The notes below the pieces were generated by a model. The model worked only from the letters and a program-made list of their open reading frames with translations. It was not told where the DNA came from and did not search any database. Positions 34,805 to 46,535 of a stretch of 64,000 bases of DNA are shown here, one piece after another. Position 1 is the first letter of the stretch. Each line of letters opens with the position of its first letter. Origin of the DNA: Gambelia wislizenii (taxonomy: Eukaryota > Chordata > Lepidosauria > Squamata > Crotaphytidae); the NCBI GenBank assembly GCA_030847615.1, contig JAUMIR010000003.1, positions 76,704,001 to 76,768,000 of the forward strand, given 5' to 3'. A program made the translations under genes and the position numbers.

Positions 34805-36603
34805 TTATCCAGCCAAACACCAGCCAAATTCCAATTCTGTAATACACTGCAGCCCAAACATCACTTTTAATATGTAACCTACTTCTGGGGCTGCCTTTTC
34901 AATAGCCTTTCTCCCACGATGTACTAAAGCCATTAGCTCACTCCAATTTCATACTGGCCATCTCTCCCCTGTAATCTTTAACTCACTTTTTGTTTTATAA
35001 CATTCCTTTACCCCTTCTTCCAGTTTTAACTTAATGGATCCAAGTAGTCTCTAGTGAGTTCTGAAAAGGCTGTTTGCTCAGAATGAGTCAATATTTTAAA
35101 TTCTATGGAATGCATTTGTTTTCTGGCCTTAAAAAAAATGCAGCCTTTAAAAGACAGACATTAAATTACAGGCCTCAGTTCCTATTTTCTAAGCCTAATA
35201 CAACCCCTGAAGGCTTACAATATTTGAATCACAGCTGGAGCCATGGTTACCATACAGTTTAAATATCAACTTCTTTACTGTGCAATTTGTTTTAAAAAAT
35301 CAAATCAGAGGCTATGTCATAAAGAAGTGCTAATTAAGTAGGAAGCAAGAATAAGACTTTCTGTGCAAGAAAGGTTCTTAAATATCTGCCTCTCCACTCT
35401 CACAAGAAAGGATAAATAAAGCTAGCTGTGAAAATTATGGGCCAAAACTGGTGCACAGAAAAGAAAGAATGCAGCTGGTTTTAACTAGCCAGTGTTATTC
35501 TTTTTGAGAACCAGGGAGCTAGAGAATAAGAAAAAAATCTATTTTAGATGAACAATGCTAAGTTAGTATAGCAATACAAGCCTGATCACACAGTTCTTTA
35601 CCAGTATAAGCCTATTCCCAGACAGCCACTCTCCTTCAAGCCACTAATTTCTGAAACTACAGAAGTCAAAACTACAGCTCCCTTTTGATGTCACAGAACT
35701 ACTGCTGGGTTGACAGAATATTTATTATTTTAATGTAGTCCTTTGGACAGATATATTTGTTAACAACAACAGTGTATTATTATCCTCGATTTGGTAAATT
35801 CATTTATTCTTAGCTAAATGCTTAGCTAAGAATAAATGAATTTTTAATACAGTTTTTAGAAACACTTGTCACTGCATCAGCATTTCCATTTAGTGAATAG
35901 GACTGATGTTTCTCTCAGCAGGGGGTGATATTTTAATGATGCAATGCTACACTTCCTAGAAGACAGACAAGCCTCATGAGGCAGATTATAGGACTAAAAA
36001 AAACCTCAGATCCCATTAAAAGCAGACAGCTCCAGAACATTTTTAAAATTAATTTTGTTTAATGATAAAATATGTTATAACAGGTGGGTAGCCAATTGTA
36101 AAATTAACCAACACATAGTTAAAGGGGCAGAAGAATGCAAGAAAAGCAAATATAATAGAATTCCTGCTCAGTTGGCTAAATGGCTCTGTGGAGATACCTT
36201 TCAATACCTTATCCTCCCTGTCTGAAAGTAGGCATCCACATCCTTTCAAAGCTGCCACAGTAACCAAAGAGTATCTCACAACAGAGTTGAAAGAGATGTA
36301 TATTTCAGCATAGAGGTCAGTTCCGACCCAGTTTGATTGGTCATAGGTACAGGTATACTTCAGTTAACAAAGTAGATGTGTTTCAGCACATTATTTCTTT
36401 AACAAAAACGTTGGTACCAGAGACAGAAATAACATGGAAAGAATTATTCCTACACCACAAAAAAGAGTTCAACATATTTCAGCAAGCTTTTTATTAAAAA
36501 ATGACAATATATACATGTGAAATGAAACAAGCAGGTCAGGTAAGCCTTCCATAAATAGATAAAACTATAGAGAATCTTCTAGAGACCACTTGAAGGCATC
36601 TTC
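34805..36603. other. Intronic sequence, no gene recognised
   Basis: AT-rich unique sequence, containing the perfect hairpin at 35796-35843. Confidence 0.45.
35796..35843. repeat. Perfect 22-nt inverted repeat with 4-nt loop
   Basis: The arm aaattcatttattcttagct(aa) at 35796-35817 is exactly inverted at 35822-35843 around atgc. It is AT-rich and would form a hairpin of 22 perfect pairs. Confidence 0.95.
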
Positions 36604-36626
36604 CAAAATGCATCCCAGGATGACTT
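36604..36626 (+). repeat. L1 target-site duplication, left copy
   Basis: The 23-bp sequence beginning caaaatgcatcccaggatga recurs exactly at 44942-44964 and marks the left end of the full-length L1. Confidence 0.93.
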
Positions 36627-37271
36627 CCAGTTGGACAATGGACGGAATTAGTTAGGGACCTGACAAGACGATCGGAATCCCTAATGCCTGTCACGGTGAG
36701 AATCGCAGTTGTGAAGAAAGTATCTGGTGATTCTGAACCCCTGGATACAGGGGACACAGAAGGGTTCATCGGAAGCTGGGGAAAGTCCTTGGTGACAGAG
36801 GATTGATTAAGGTTCATGTCACCACGAGATCATCCAGTATAGAGCAACCGCCACTGCAAATATGGCTATTGAGAAATTGGTATCCCCCTCCTCCAACTAA
36901 AGATCAGATGACACTCTTCAACTAGAGGTAAAATACATAAAGAAATACCCTGCAATCCATGGAGGCAAGGCAAGTCTTGTAAGTAACTTTTCTACTGAGC
37001 AGAAAAATAAAGCACCCGGAAGAAAGACAGGAGGGAGGAGTATGAGGACAGAGCTGAAAAGTGGAGTTTAAAAATACATGCTTCCCCCGAATAATAAAGG
37101 ACTGGCTAACAAGCCATACAGAAGTTATAAAATTCTAAAAGTTACAATATAAGAAGGGGAGATAAGAGAAAAGTAATAATAAGTGGAAAAAACAGACAAA
37201 CAAAAGAAGAAAAAATACAAAAGTCCAAATAAATCAAACTGAAGACAAAAGCCCAAAGAGTAGAGTGTTTA

Positions 37272-37790
37272 ATGTGAAGTCGAAGGCTTTCACGGCTGGC
37301 ATCCATATATTTTCCTTGGGTTTTTTTCCGGGCTGTGAGGCCGTGTTCTGGAATAGTTTCTTTCTGATGTTTCGCCTGCATCTGTGGCTAGCATCTTCAG
37401 AGAATGGTTGGGTAGGAGTGTATGTGGAGTTTATATCCTGTGAACCCCAGTTGGGGATGATATGTAAATTTGTGAAATTGAATGGTTAGTCTCTGGGTGT
37501 AGAAATGCAAGGCTCGTTAGTGTCCTGTCCAGCAGATAATGGCCCATCAACCAATCATTAGCCAAACAGACACTAAGGAGCCTTGCATTTCTATACCCAG
37601 AGACTAACCATTCAATTACACAAATTTACATATCCTCCCCAACAAGGGTTCACAGGATATAAACTCCACATATACTCCTACCCAACCATTCTCTGAGGAT
37701 GCCAGCCACAGATGCAGGCGAAACTTCAGAAAGAAACTATTCCAGAACACGGCCTCACAGCCTGGAAAAAAAACAAGGAAAATCTATAGC
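37272..37790. mobile_element. Fold-back (palindromic) element in the L1 5' region
   Basis: Flanked by exact 10-bp copies agagtgttta (37262-37271 and 37791-37800). Arms of about 220 bp (37310-37530 and 37568-37785) are inverted copies: catctgtggctagcatcttc pairs with gatgccagccacagatg, and gagactaaccattcaatt pairs with its inverse. The centre is a short unpaired loop. The family is unassigned; the tttcgcctgcatctgtggct block is a common reptile repeat and might derive from a Penelope-like element. Confidence 0.75.
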
Positions 37791-38323
37791 AGAGTGTTTA
37801 CTTGCAGTAAATGACTGAAAGGAGAATTAAAAAGAAGAAAGAAGTTAAAGGATTTAATTAATTAAATATTTAACAAAAGTGGTGGAGTAAAGAGTAGAGA
37901 AAACTTACCCGAGGAAGAGACAAAGAGTGAGTCATCACTGTTTGCACCAGAAAAGGAAAGTGAATTTACATAGACATGCAGCTAAAAGAAAATATAGAGT
38001 ATAGAAAATGGAAGAGAAAGGAAAGAGACGGCTAGTAACCAATGACAGAAAGGGGGGGAAAGAAGCGGGAAATTTGAAAGTTTTAAAGCAGAAGAAAAAA
38101 AGAGGAAAAGGCTATATATGACGTTTCATAGAAAGGACTTTGAAATAAAATAAAATAAAATAAAATACAGAGAAAGAAAAAAAGTAAGCATATAGAAATA
38201 AAAAATACATAAGTAACAGCTTTAAAGAAAAAATATATAAAAACAAAAAGATATTAATAATAATAATAATAATAATAATATTGAATAAAAGGAACAAGTA
38301 AAGTGAATAATAAATAAATAAAA

Positions 38324-39273
38324 ATGGTCACAGGAACAAGAAGAACAACAACACAAACAAACCAGCTAGGACAAAGAAGGAATCCTCTGGAACATGGACT
38401 AAAAGGACATGAAGGAAATATGTCAATAATAGAAAAAATAAAAATGAATTTACAATTTAATGACAATTTTAGAAAAGAATTAAGGAATGAGATGTGAGAA
38501 ATAAGAACGGAACTAAAAAGAGACATAAATAGGGAGATGCACACTTTGAGACAGTCAGTGCAAAAACTAAATTCAGATATGGGACAAATAAATGAAAAAA
38601 ATGCAGGTTCTGTAGGAAAAAACAAAGTTTCTTGAAGAGAATGCGAAGAGAACGATAATGGAATTGTAGAGACAGGAAGATGAGAGAGCAACGGATGAAC
38701 TGAAACAGAGAGAAAAATGTTTAAAAATTAGAGAACTATCAGAAAAAAAAGGATGAGAATTTATATGAACGCATAATGCCAGCATTAGCAGAAGCTTTGG
38801 GACAGACAAAAGAACAATTCCAAGGAGAGATTGACCGGCTCTTCTGAATTAACTCCAGAATGGCTAGACAAAGAAATTGGCCCAGAGATGTGGTAATATA
38901 TTTTGTAAGGATGACTGTGAGAAATAAAATACTACAAAAAAATTATAAAGAAAAAATTAAAACTGAAGAAGAGAATGTTTTTATTTATAAGGACATTCCA
39001 AGTACAATTCTAAGAAAAAGGAAAGATTTTCATTTCTTGACATCAAATTTATTGAGAAAGAACATCCGTTTTAAATAGGAATTTCCAGAAGAAATTACAT
39101 TTAGATTCAAACAAAAGAGATCTAGACTGGAAAGTGTGCAAAAAGCTAGAGAATTCTGGGCCAAATACAGAAAAGAATTTGATATTAGAAATGGAGAAGC
39201 TAAAGAGGATGAAAACAAATCCTGATAAAGGAGACATGGATCCTGAGATATTAATGGAAGATGGAGAAGAATA
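38324..39273 (+). pseudogene. L1 ORF1 remnant
   Basis: The frame opens MVTGTRRTTTQTNQLG and continues with a polar Glu/Lys-rich region consistent with the ORF1 coiled coil. The RRM-like hallmark appears as RNWPRDVVIYFVRMTVRNKI near 38870, followed by ENVFIYKDIPSTILRKR, typical of the L1 ORF1 RNA-chaperone domain. Stops and frameshifts occur near 38497, 38632, 38845 and 39077. ORF1 protein would bind L1 RNA as a trimer. Confidence 0.8.
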
Positions 39274-39350
39274 AGACATTATGGAAAATGAAGAAAAGAG
39301 AAGAAAAGTGTAAGCAAAATAGATACAAGAAAAAGAAGAAATGGGAGAAG

Positions 39351-42300
39351 ATGATGGATATTAACTGTCTTACATGGAATGTAAGAGAATTAAATAATTC
39401 TAGAAAGGAAATGTTTCATTACTTACAAAAAAAAGAAATGTGATGTAATATGTATACAAGAAACCCCCATTAAAAAAATGAATATATTTTTTTTAAAAAT
39501 AAGAAATTAGGGCCAGAATGCATTGCCACTGATAGGAAAAAAGAAAAGAGGGATGGTAATATGCATAAAAAAGGATTGGAAGGCAAAGGAGATATTCCAG
39601 GACAACAAAGGAAGATATATAGGGGTGGAATTAATAATTGGTGGAGACAAATATCTAATTATAGGGATTTATGCCCCATCACAAAACAGAGGAATATTTT
39701 ATAAGGAATTGTTAACTAAAATATTAGAATATAATTACCAAAATTATTTGATGTTATGGGTTTGGAATGGAATAATTGACTCGAATAAAGATGGAATGGC
39801 AAAAATGAAACAAAAGAAAAAAGACAGGAAATGTTTCCAGGGAAAACTCCCAATCACTTTCTTTCAAATGTTGAAAAATTTAAGTTTAACTGATGGATGG
39901 AGGTTTAAATATGGGGAAGCAAAGGAATATACATACTTTTCAGAAGTTCATCATTCACATTCTAGAATAGATATGTTTATACTTTCAAAAACCTTAGCAC
40001 AAAAAATTAAAGAAATAGAAAATTTTCCAAAATTAGTATCAGATCACAATCCAATACAAATGAAATTAAGATTACAAAACAAAATAGAGGAATACTCATG
40101 GAGATTAGATAATACTTTGTTATATGATGAACAGGTAGTAGAAAGAGTAAAGAAAACTATAAAATATTATTTTGAGGAAAATATGAATAAAGGGACAGAA
40201 ATACATACAATGTGGGAGGCAAGTAAGGTGGTTATGAGGAGTATTTTTATACAGGAAAAACGTTTAAGGGGAAAAAATTGCAAGAGAGAACTAAAAAATA
40301 CAGAGGGAAATAAAGTGAAAAAGAACAAAAGTTAAAGAAAGAGAATATTAGTAGAAAAGAAACTAATAAGCTATGTATAGAAATCAAACTATTAAAACAA
40401 AAGTTGTCAGAAGAAACAATGTTAGAAATTGAAAAGAAACTTAGATATGTTAGACAGAAAATGTTTGAAAATGCAAATAAAACTGGGAAATGGTTAGCGT
40501 GCAGACTTAGAAAAATAAAGAGAAAAGAACAATATTTCAAATAAGAGAGAACAGACAGGTTTATACAGAGATAGAAAATATAAAATAAATATTTCACAGC
40601 TATTAGACAGAGTTATTTCAAAAACAGAATAAGGTGGAAGAAAAGATTAATAATTATTTAAAAGATCAAGAGTGGTTAAGGTTAACGACGGAGCAGAGAG
40701 ATATATTAAATAAGAAAATAACATTAGATGAAGTAAGAGATGCAACTGAGAGAAGTAAATTAAATAAAGCACCAGGACCAGATGGCTTTACGGCAAATTA
40801 TTATAAAACATTTATTGAAGAATTAATTGATCCATTAAATCAAACAATGAATGAAACATCAGTAAAGAAGATGGCAACATCCTGGAGTGAATCCTTTACC
40901 TGTTTAATCCCTAAAGAAGAAAAGGATCTGTTGGAAGTTAAAAATTACAGGCCGATAATTTTGCTGAATCAGGATTATAAATTATTTGCAGCGATATTGG
41001 CAGAAAGATGGGGGGGGAAATTTAACAAAAATCATTCAAGATGATCAATGTGGGTTTCTTCCTCAGAGGTATTTGAGAGATAATGTTAGGGTAATTTCAG
41101 ATATAGTTGAAATTTATGTGAAAAGGATTGACAAAAAACTTGCATTGATATTTATAGACACCAAAAAGGTGTTTGATTATGTAGATTAGAGATTTATGGA
41201 AAAGATCTGAGGAGAAACGGATGTGGGAGATAAGATGGAAAACTGGCTGAAAGCTATTTACAATATACAAACAACAAAAATACTTATTAAAAATGGGAAG
41301 ACTAAAGTTTGTACAATACAGAGAAGTACCCGTCAGGGATGTCCCTTGTCACCGTTACTTTTTATATTAACATTAGAAGTATTGTTAAATAAAATAAGAG
41401 AAGATGAAGAGATTAAAGGGGTTAAGATTAAAAATATACAATTTAAACTATGCGCTTACGTGGATGATTTAATTATAATTTTAGATGATCTAGTTAATAG
41501 TATTCAAAAGGTATTAGATACAATAAATAAATTTGGAGTAGTAGCTGGTATGAAAATGAATAAGGAAAAAAGGTGATAATGACAAAAAATATATCTCAGC
41601 AAGAGGGAAAAGTGTTAGAGAAATTAACAGATTTAAAAATTAGTAAAAAAGTAAAATATTTGGGAGCCATATTGACAAAAAGAAATTTGGATTTATATAA
41701 AAATAATTATAATAAAGTATGGGCAGAAATTAAAAAAAATGGGATCATTTAAATTTATCTTTAATGGGGAGAATATCAACAACAAGCATGAAGGTTTTAC
41801 CAAAAATGCTATTTCTTTCTCAAACATTACCTATACAGTAATAGTAAATGATGTACTCTTCAAAAAATGGAATAAAGATATAACAAAATTTTTATGGAGT
41901 AGAAAAAAGCCTCGAATAAGATTAAAATATATACAAAATGCAAAAGATAAAGGAGGAATGGGACTACCCAATTTAGCACAGTGGTTAAATGCCAGTACTG
42001 CAAGCCACCACGTCGCAAGTTCGATTCCAGCGGGCTCCAAGGTTCACTCAGCCTTCCATCCTTTCGTAGGTCGGTAAAATGAGTACCCAGCTTGTGGGGG
42101 CAATTAGCTAACACACATTGAAAACTGTTTAATGTGGTGAAGATGTGTAAATAGCTATTGCTTAAAACAATTTGTAAGCCGCTCTGATAGCCTTGTGGCT
42201 GAAGAGCGGGGTATAAATAACTAAATAAAAAAATAAATAAAAAAAATTGTATTATCATTCATGCTGTCTATTCTGGGCTAGGAATTGGGTCTTATTGGGG

Positions 42301-43340
42301 AATAGTAAATTATTAACATTACAAGGTTGGAATTTACATTATGGTTGGCATGCTTATTTATGTTATGAAAAAGTAAAAGCTAACAAAGAGTTTAACAATC
42401 ATTATATAAGGAAGGCAATTTTTAAAGTATGGCAAAATATAAAAGGAAAATATAGAGAGGAATTCCCTTATAGACCTCTATCCATGAGGCCTTTTTTAGA
42501 AGAGAGGTGGTGGATAAAAAAGAATGGATTAATTATAGGGACTTACTTATTAAAGATGAAGACAATTATAAAATTAAATCTAGAGAGGAATTAATAGCAG
42601 AAGGTTATAGGTGTGATTGGTTCTTACATAGACAGTTAAGTGAAACATATAGAAAAGATAAAGTAGAAGGGACTGAGAAAAAGTAAAGTGAATTGGAAAA
42701 AATGTTCAAAGGAAAAATAAAAAACTTTAAGAGGGAAAATATATAAATTTATTTTAGAATTGGAGATGGAAGATGAATTAATCAAAGAAAACATGAATAA
42801 GTGGGCTAAAGATATGGACATGACAAAGAATTGGACAAATGGGAATATCTATGGGGAAGGGAACAAAATTTACATTATCATATGAACTGCATGAGAATGT
42901 GTATAAAATGATTTATAGGTATCTTACTCCTGAGAAATTAGCTAAAATATATCCAGAGTAGATGGAAGGTGTTGGAAATGCAATAAGAAAGTTGGGACAT
43001 TATTTCATGTACAGTGGCAATGTGAAAAAGTAGAGGTATTTTGGTAAACAGTGCATAAAGTTATACAAGAAATTATTGGGAGAATTTTTAAAATGAACCC
43101 AGAGATGTATCTACTGAATGTTATAGAAGAAAATTAAAGGACAGATGAACATATATTATTATATTTGATTACAGCTGCCAGAATAACAATGGCAAGATAT
43201 TGGAAGAAAACAGAAATGTCAGAGCAGGAAGAATGGATAATGAAAGTGGACGATTTGTTAAATTTAGACAAATTAAATCGTAAAGAAATTAGACAACTCA
43301 ATCTGTGGATAATGAATGGGGGAAATGGTATGTATATGTA
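39351..43340 (+). pseudogene. L1 ORF2 remnant (endonuclease, reverse transcriptase, zinc knuckle)
   Basis: The endonuclease begins DINCLTWNVRELNN and ends with SDHNPIQMKL near 40040. The reverse transcriptase shows KAPGPDGFTANYYK (40770), NYRPIILLNQDYK (40945), DQCGFLPQR (41042), FIDTKKVFDYVD (41152, first catalytic Asp), RQGCPLSPLLF (41335) and YVDDLIIIL (41458, catalytic YVDD). A SINE interrupts at 41976. The C-terminal knuckle region near 42962 reads CWKCNKKVG. Frameshifts or stops occur near 39442, 40336, 41030, 41188, 41576, 41740, 42594 and 42686. It cannot encode a working protein. Confidence 0.9.
41976..42245 (+). mobile_element. MIR-like SINE, complete, in L1 ORF2
   Basis: The head gcacagtggttaaatgccag..gcaagttcgattccagc has A and B boxes. 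The core gtcggtaaaatgagtaccca and tail ttgtaagccgctctgatagc..gaagagcggggtataaata follow, with an (aaat)n end. It splits the L1 reading frame after GLPNL. Best copy of this SINE family in the window. Confidence 0.88.
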
Positions 43341-43373
43341 AAGAATAACTATGATTTATCTATAATGTAAATA

Positions 43374-43835
43374 CAGTTGCCCCTCCACATTCGCGAATTT
43401 AGCATTCGCTGTTTTGAGTATTCGTGGTTCGCGGAGGGCCTCCCCCCCGCCATCCCAAAAGCAGCGACTGGGCTTTAGAAGCCTTGTGGCCGCTTCTGGG
43501 GGGGGAGAGAAGCAAGCCGGAGGGGTGGGAGAGGTGGGGAGGGGGCTTTCCGAGGCCCCCTCACCACCTTAGGAGGCCGGGCGGGGGGTGGAAGAGGAGG
43601 CAAGGGGGCCTTGGGAGGGAGTGGGGAGGGCTGGGAAGGCAACCACGGGGCCTCTGGAGGGTCTCCAGAGGCCCCGTGAAGGCCTTGGGAGGGAGGGGAG
43701 GGCTGGGGAGGTGATCACGGGGCCTCTGGAGGCCCCGTGGTCACTTAGGCGGGGGAGGGCAATCGTTATTCATGGAATTTCCACATTTGCGGAGGTCTGT
43801 TGAACCTAACCCCCGCGAATGTGAAGGAACAACTG
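43374..43835. mobile_element. Tigger/pogo-like element with GC-rich palindromic core
   Basis: TA-flanked; ends CAGTTGCCCCTCCACATTCG and GAATGTGAAGGAACAACTG. The interior (43440-43755) is G-rich and carries repeats of gggcctctggagggtctcca and the palindrome cacggggcctctggaggccccgtg-type core (seen complete near 43717-43740). Non-coding. Confidence 0.82.
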
Positions 43836-43853
43836 TAATAATAGAAGGTAATA

Positions 43854-44732
43854 CAGTTGTCCCTTTACATTCGCGGCTTTGACTTTCACGGTTTTATGTA
43901 TTCGCGGAAATTCCTTCCTCCCCCTGCTCCCCCCAACACAGCCTCTGAGCATTTAAGGAGGAAAACTTCCTGCACACATACACACATAGGGAAGATCCCA
44001 GCAAGCAAGCAACCCCCCCCCAGCCTCTGAGGGTCTAAGGCAAAAGAAAAGCACAGTCCCATGCTGTGAGTACGCAAGCAAAGTCCCCCTCCCTTGTCAC
44101 TCCCCTTTCCGTGTCTTAAAAAAACTGAATACATTCTTTAAAACTCACATTTCGTCCCATGTCTCCTCATGACCCAAAGAAAAGCACAGATGCATGCTTG
44201 CCAACCCCTCTCTGTGTCTCAATAAACTGGATTGCTTCTTTAAAACTCACATTTCAAACCTTACCTACACACATTCACACACAGGGAAGGTGCGGGTGGC
44301 ATCTCCAGCAAGCAACAGACTCAGCCTCTGAGCGTTTAAGGAGGAAAGCTTGCGTGCTCACAGTATGGGGCTGTGCTTTTCTTTCGGCCAGCAGGAAGCT
44401 TTCCTCCTTAAATGCCCAGAGGCTGGGTCTGTTGCTTGCTGGGAGATGCCACCCACGCCTTCCCTGTGTGTGAATGTGTGTAGGAAAGGTTCAAAATGTG
44501 AGTTTTAAAGAAGCAATTCAGTTTGTTAAGACACAGAGAGGGGAGTGGCAAGGGGGGGACTTTGCTTGCGTGAGCTTGCTGGGAGTTCAGATGCTACCCG
44601 CACCTTCCCTGTGTGTGTGTGTGTTTAGGAAGGGCTCCTCGTTAAACCCTCAGAGGCTGCTTTTATTCGCGGTTTTTTCACTTTCGCAGGGGTCTTGTTC
44701 CCGTAACCCCCGCAAATGTGAAGGGACGACTG
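43854..44732. mobile_element. Tigger/pogo-like element with large internal inverted repeat
   Basis: TA-flanked; ends CAGTTGTCCCTTTACATTCG and the inverse CGCAAATGTGAAGGGACGACTG. Internal arms around 44110-44345 and 44385-44560 are inverted: cctctgtgtctcaataaact pairs with the later inverse around agtttgttaagacacagaga, and the block gagcgtttaaggaggaaagc pairs with gctttcctccttaaatgccc. Short ORFs in it show no transposase motif. Confidence 0.8.
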
Positions 44733-44941
44733 TATAAAGGAATAGGGAATAGAAGGGAAGAATTCAGTATATCAGTTAGATAGCAGTATGGATAGATATA
44801 TGATAAAAGAGATGCAAGAATTTTATAAGTGATAGTCTGTGGATAGTAGGGTAAGAAGTTACATAGTAGAAATGTTAGCTATTATACTATATTATATCTG
44901 TTAGATATATGTTAAAAATAATATAATAATGATAATGATAA

Positions 44942-44964
44942 CAAAATGCATCCCAGGATGACTT
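44942..44964 (+). repeat. L1 target-site duplication, right copy
   Basis: Exact copy of 36604-36626, directly following the L1 tail (aatgataatgataa). Confidence 0.93.
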
Positions 44965-45425
44965 TTTCTTTCAGCAGCCTTGACTTTTTTTTATGATTTC
45001 CATTTTTTGTGGCCAAATTTAAGAATGTGTGCCTCTTTAACTTGCTGGGAATAGCTTGTGGGCAGATCTGTTTGCTCTCCCCTTTGTTCACTATAGTAAG
45101 AGATTCTGGAGGCAGTTGCTGTTTACCTCTGTGTGAAGAGCCACCTTGCAACTATGTGGTTGAGGTGTGCTTGGATAAATGGGCGTGAAGCAGTGCTTGG
45201 AAAGACAGAAGGCAGCCAATCCCAGCACGGAATGCTCTGATGGGAGAGAGGGGCCTTTGTGAGTAAGAGAGTCTGTAAGAATGTCAGTTGGGAATAACAG
45301 TTGTGAGTTGACTGTTGAGAGAGGCAGTTGGATGAGTCAGGTGTCAAGAGTCAGTATGGAGTGCATGTAATTGGTTGTATGAATTGAGCAGAGGCAAGGT
45401 CTGACACCATTTGTTTGAAATATTA

Positions 45426-45426
45426 A

Positions 45427-45461
<35 letters not shown>

Positions 45462-45838
45462 CTTTTCTTCGCAAATGAAGATTCAGGAAGGACTCATCCC
45501 GCGCTTTCTGCAAGCACGCTGATGACTAAAAAGGCCAATCCGAGATAAACAAATCCAGTTGCAGAAAGCACAGCAGAAGGTCTCCTTGGGTGATGTTTCC
45601 GGGTTGTGATTCTTTCTGCATTGTAATTTTTCTTCAAGACTTGTTCGGCGTGAGTTCTCAAATAAGGCTGCAGCATTGTGCATAGTGCGTCTCCATGACT
45701 CCCGATGTGAGGCCAGGGAGGACCATTGTTGGTGATCAATTTGGCCAAGCCTGAGATGTTGTTTCAGGGAGTCCTTGTATCGCTTTTTTTGGAGCGCCCC
45801 TCTTACGCTGACCTGTGGCAAGTTCATAGTTAATACCA
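45426..45838 (-). mobile_element. Non-LTR LINE (RTE-like) 3' end with (GA)n tail
   Basis: The minus strand encodes GALQKKRYKDSLKQHLRLGQI, then SHRESWRRTMHNAAALFEN, and a C-terminal zinc-finger-like CCAFCNWICLSRIGLFSHQR, matching the copy at 60500-61285. After the stop, the sequence cttcatttgcgaagaaaagc leads into a (ga)n tract on minus, seen as (ct)n at 45431-45459 on plus. It is inserted near the left repeat of the gypsy-type element. Clade assignment is tentative. Confidence 0.7.
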
Positions 45839-45860
45839 AATCCTGGAAGTTGTTAAAGCT

Positions 45861-45965
45861 TGGTTATAACAAATAATCTGAACTGGTTTGTTAAATTGTT
45901 CACACTGACTTAGACTGGCTTTATTCACCCTGGAATAAGGGCTGGTCATGCTTACCATCAGAAGA
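45861..45965 (+). repeat. Left terminal direct repeat (presumed LTR part)
   Basis: About 105 bp from tggttataacaaataatct to accatcagaaga, matched at 49810-49913 with roughly ten differences. The true LTR start cannot be fixed because a LINE fragment lies just upstream. Confidence 0.75.
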
Positions 45966-46535
45966 AACATTTGTAGCCAAACTTGTCCACAGTTCAAGGG
46001 GAAGAACAAGTGGAGGAAATAATGGAGAGTTTACACACCACCATGCTTGAAACCACAGATAGTGTGGAAATATGGAAGACAAAGGAAGAGATTGAAATGG
46101 CTAGGCTTGAGCATAATAAAGAATTGGAAATGTTGAGAATAAAAGAAGAAACAGAGTTAAGAAACAACCGCACAGGAAGAAAGAACAGGAATTAAAAGAG
46201 AAAGAACTTGAAAAGGAGAGGTATGAAAGAGAGAAAACAGGAATTAAGAGAACAAGAACTGAGGAGGGGGGACAGAGACTCTATGAGTTAGAAATGTATA
46301 ATCTCAGACTGAAGGAATTGGAGCTAACAGCTAATTTAACTTTCAGGGTTACTAACACTAAGGGTTCACCTCAACCTGATATGAAAAGGTTACCAAAATA
46401 TTAAAAAGGAGATAGTGCTGCTTCTTTTTTTTATCAATTTTGAAAAAGCTTGCCATGATATGGGGATGATAGAGGAGGGGAGACTGTGATATAGAAGATC
46501 TCATATGTGGTGGTCTAGCTGAAATGTAAATAGAA

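Larger units (their letters stand above)
36627..44941 (+). mobile_element. Full-length L1 LINE with four nested insertions
   Basis: Bounded by a 23-bp target duplication, this element has a 5' region (36627-38323), ORF1 (38324-39273), ORF2 (39351-43340) and a 3' UTR ending in an aatg-type tail. Removing a fold-back element (37272-37790), a SINE (41976-42245) and two Tigger-like elements (43374-43835, 43854-44732) leaves about 6.2 kb, normal for L1. Both ORFs have stops and frameshifts, so it is inactive. It lies antisense to BTRC. Confidence 0.92.

Noticed and set aside
38254..38691. 145-residue minus-strand hydrophobic ORF
   Set aside because: It is the antisense of the L1 ORF1 Lys/Glu-rich region, which reads as Phe/Ser/Leu-rich in reverse.
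43424..43803. Gly/Arg-rich ORFs of 71-96 codons
   Set aside because: They lie in the GC-rich minisatellite of a Tigger-like element and carry no domain.
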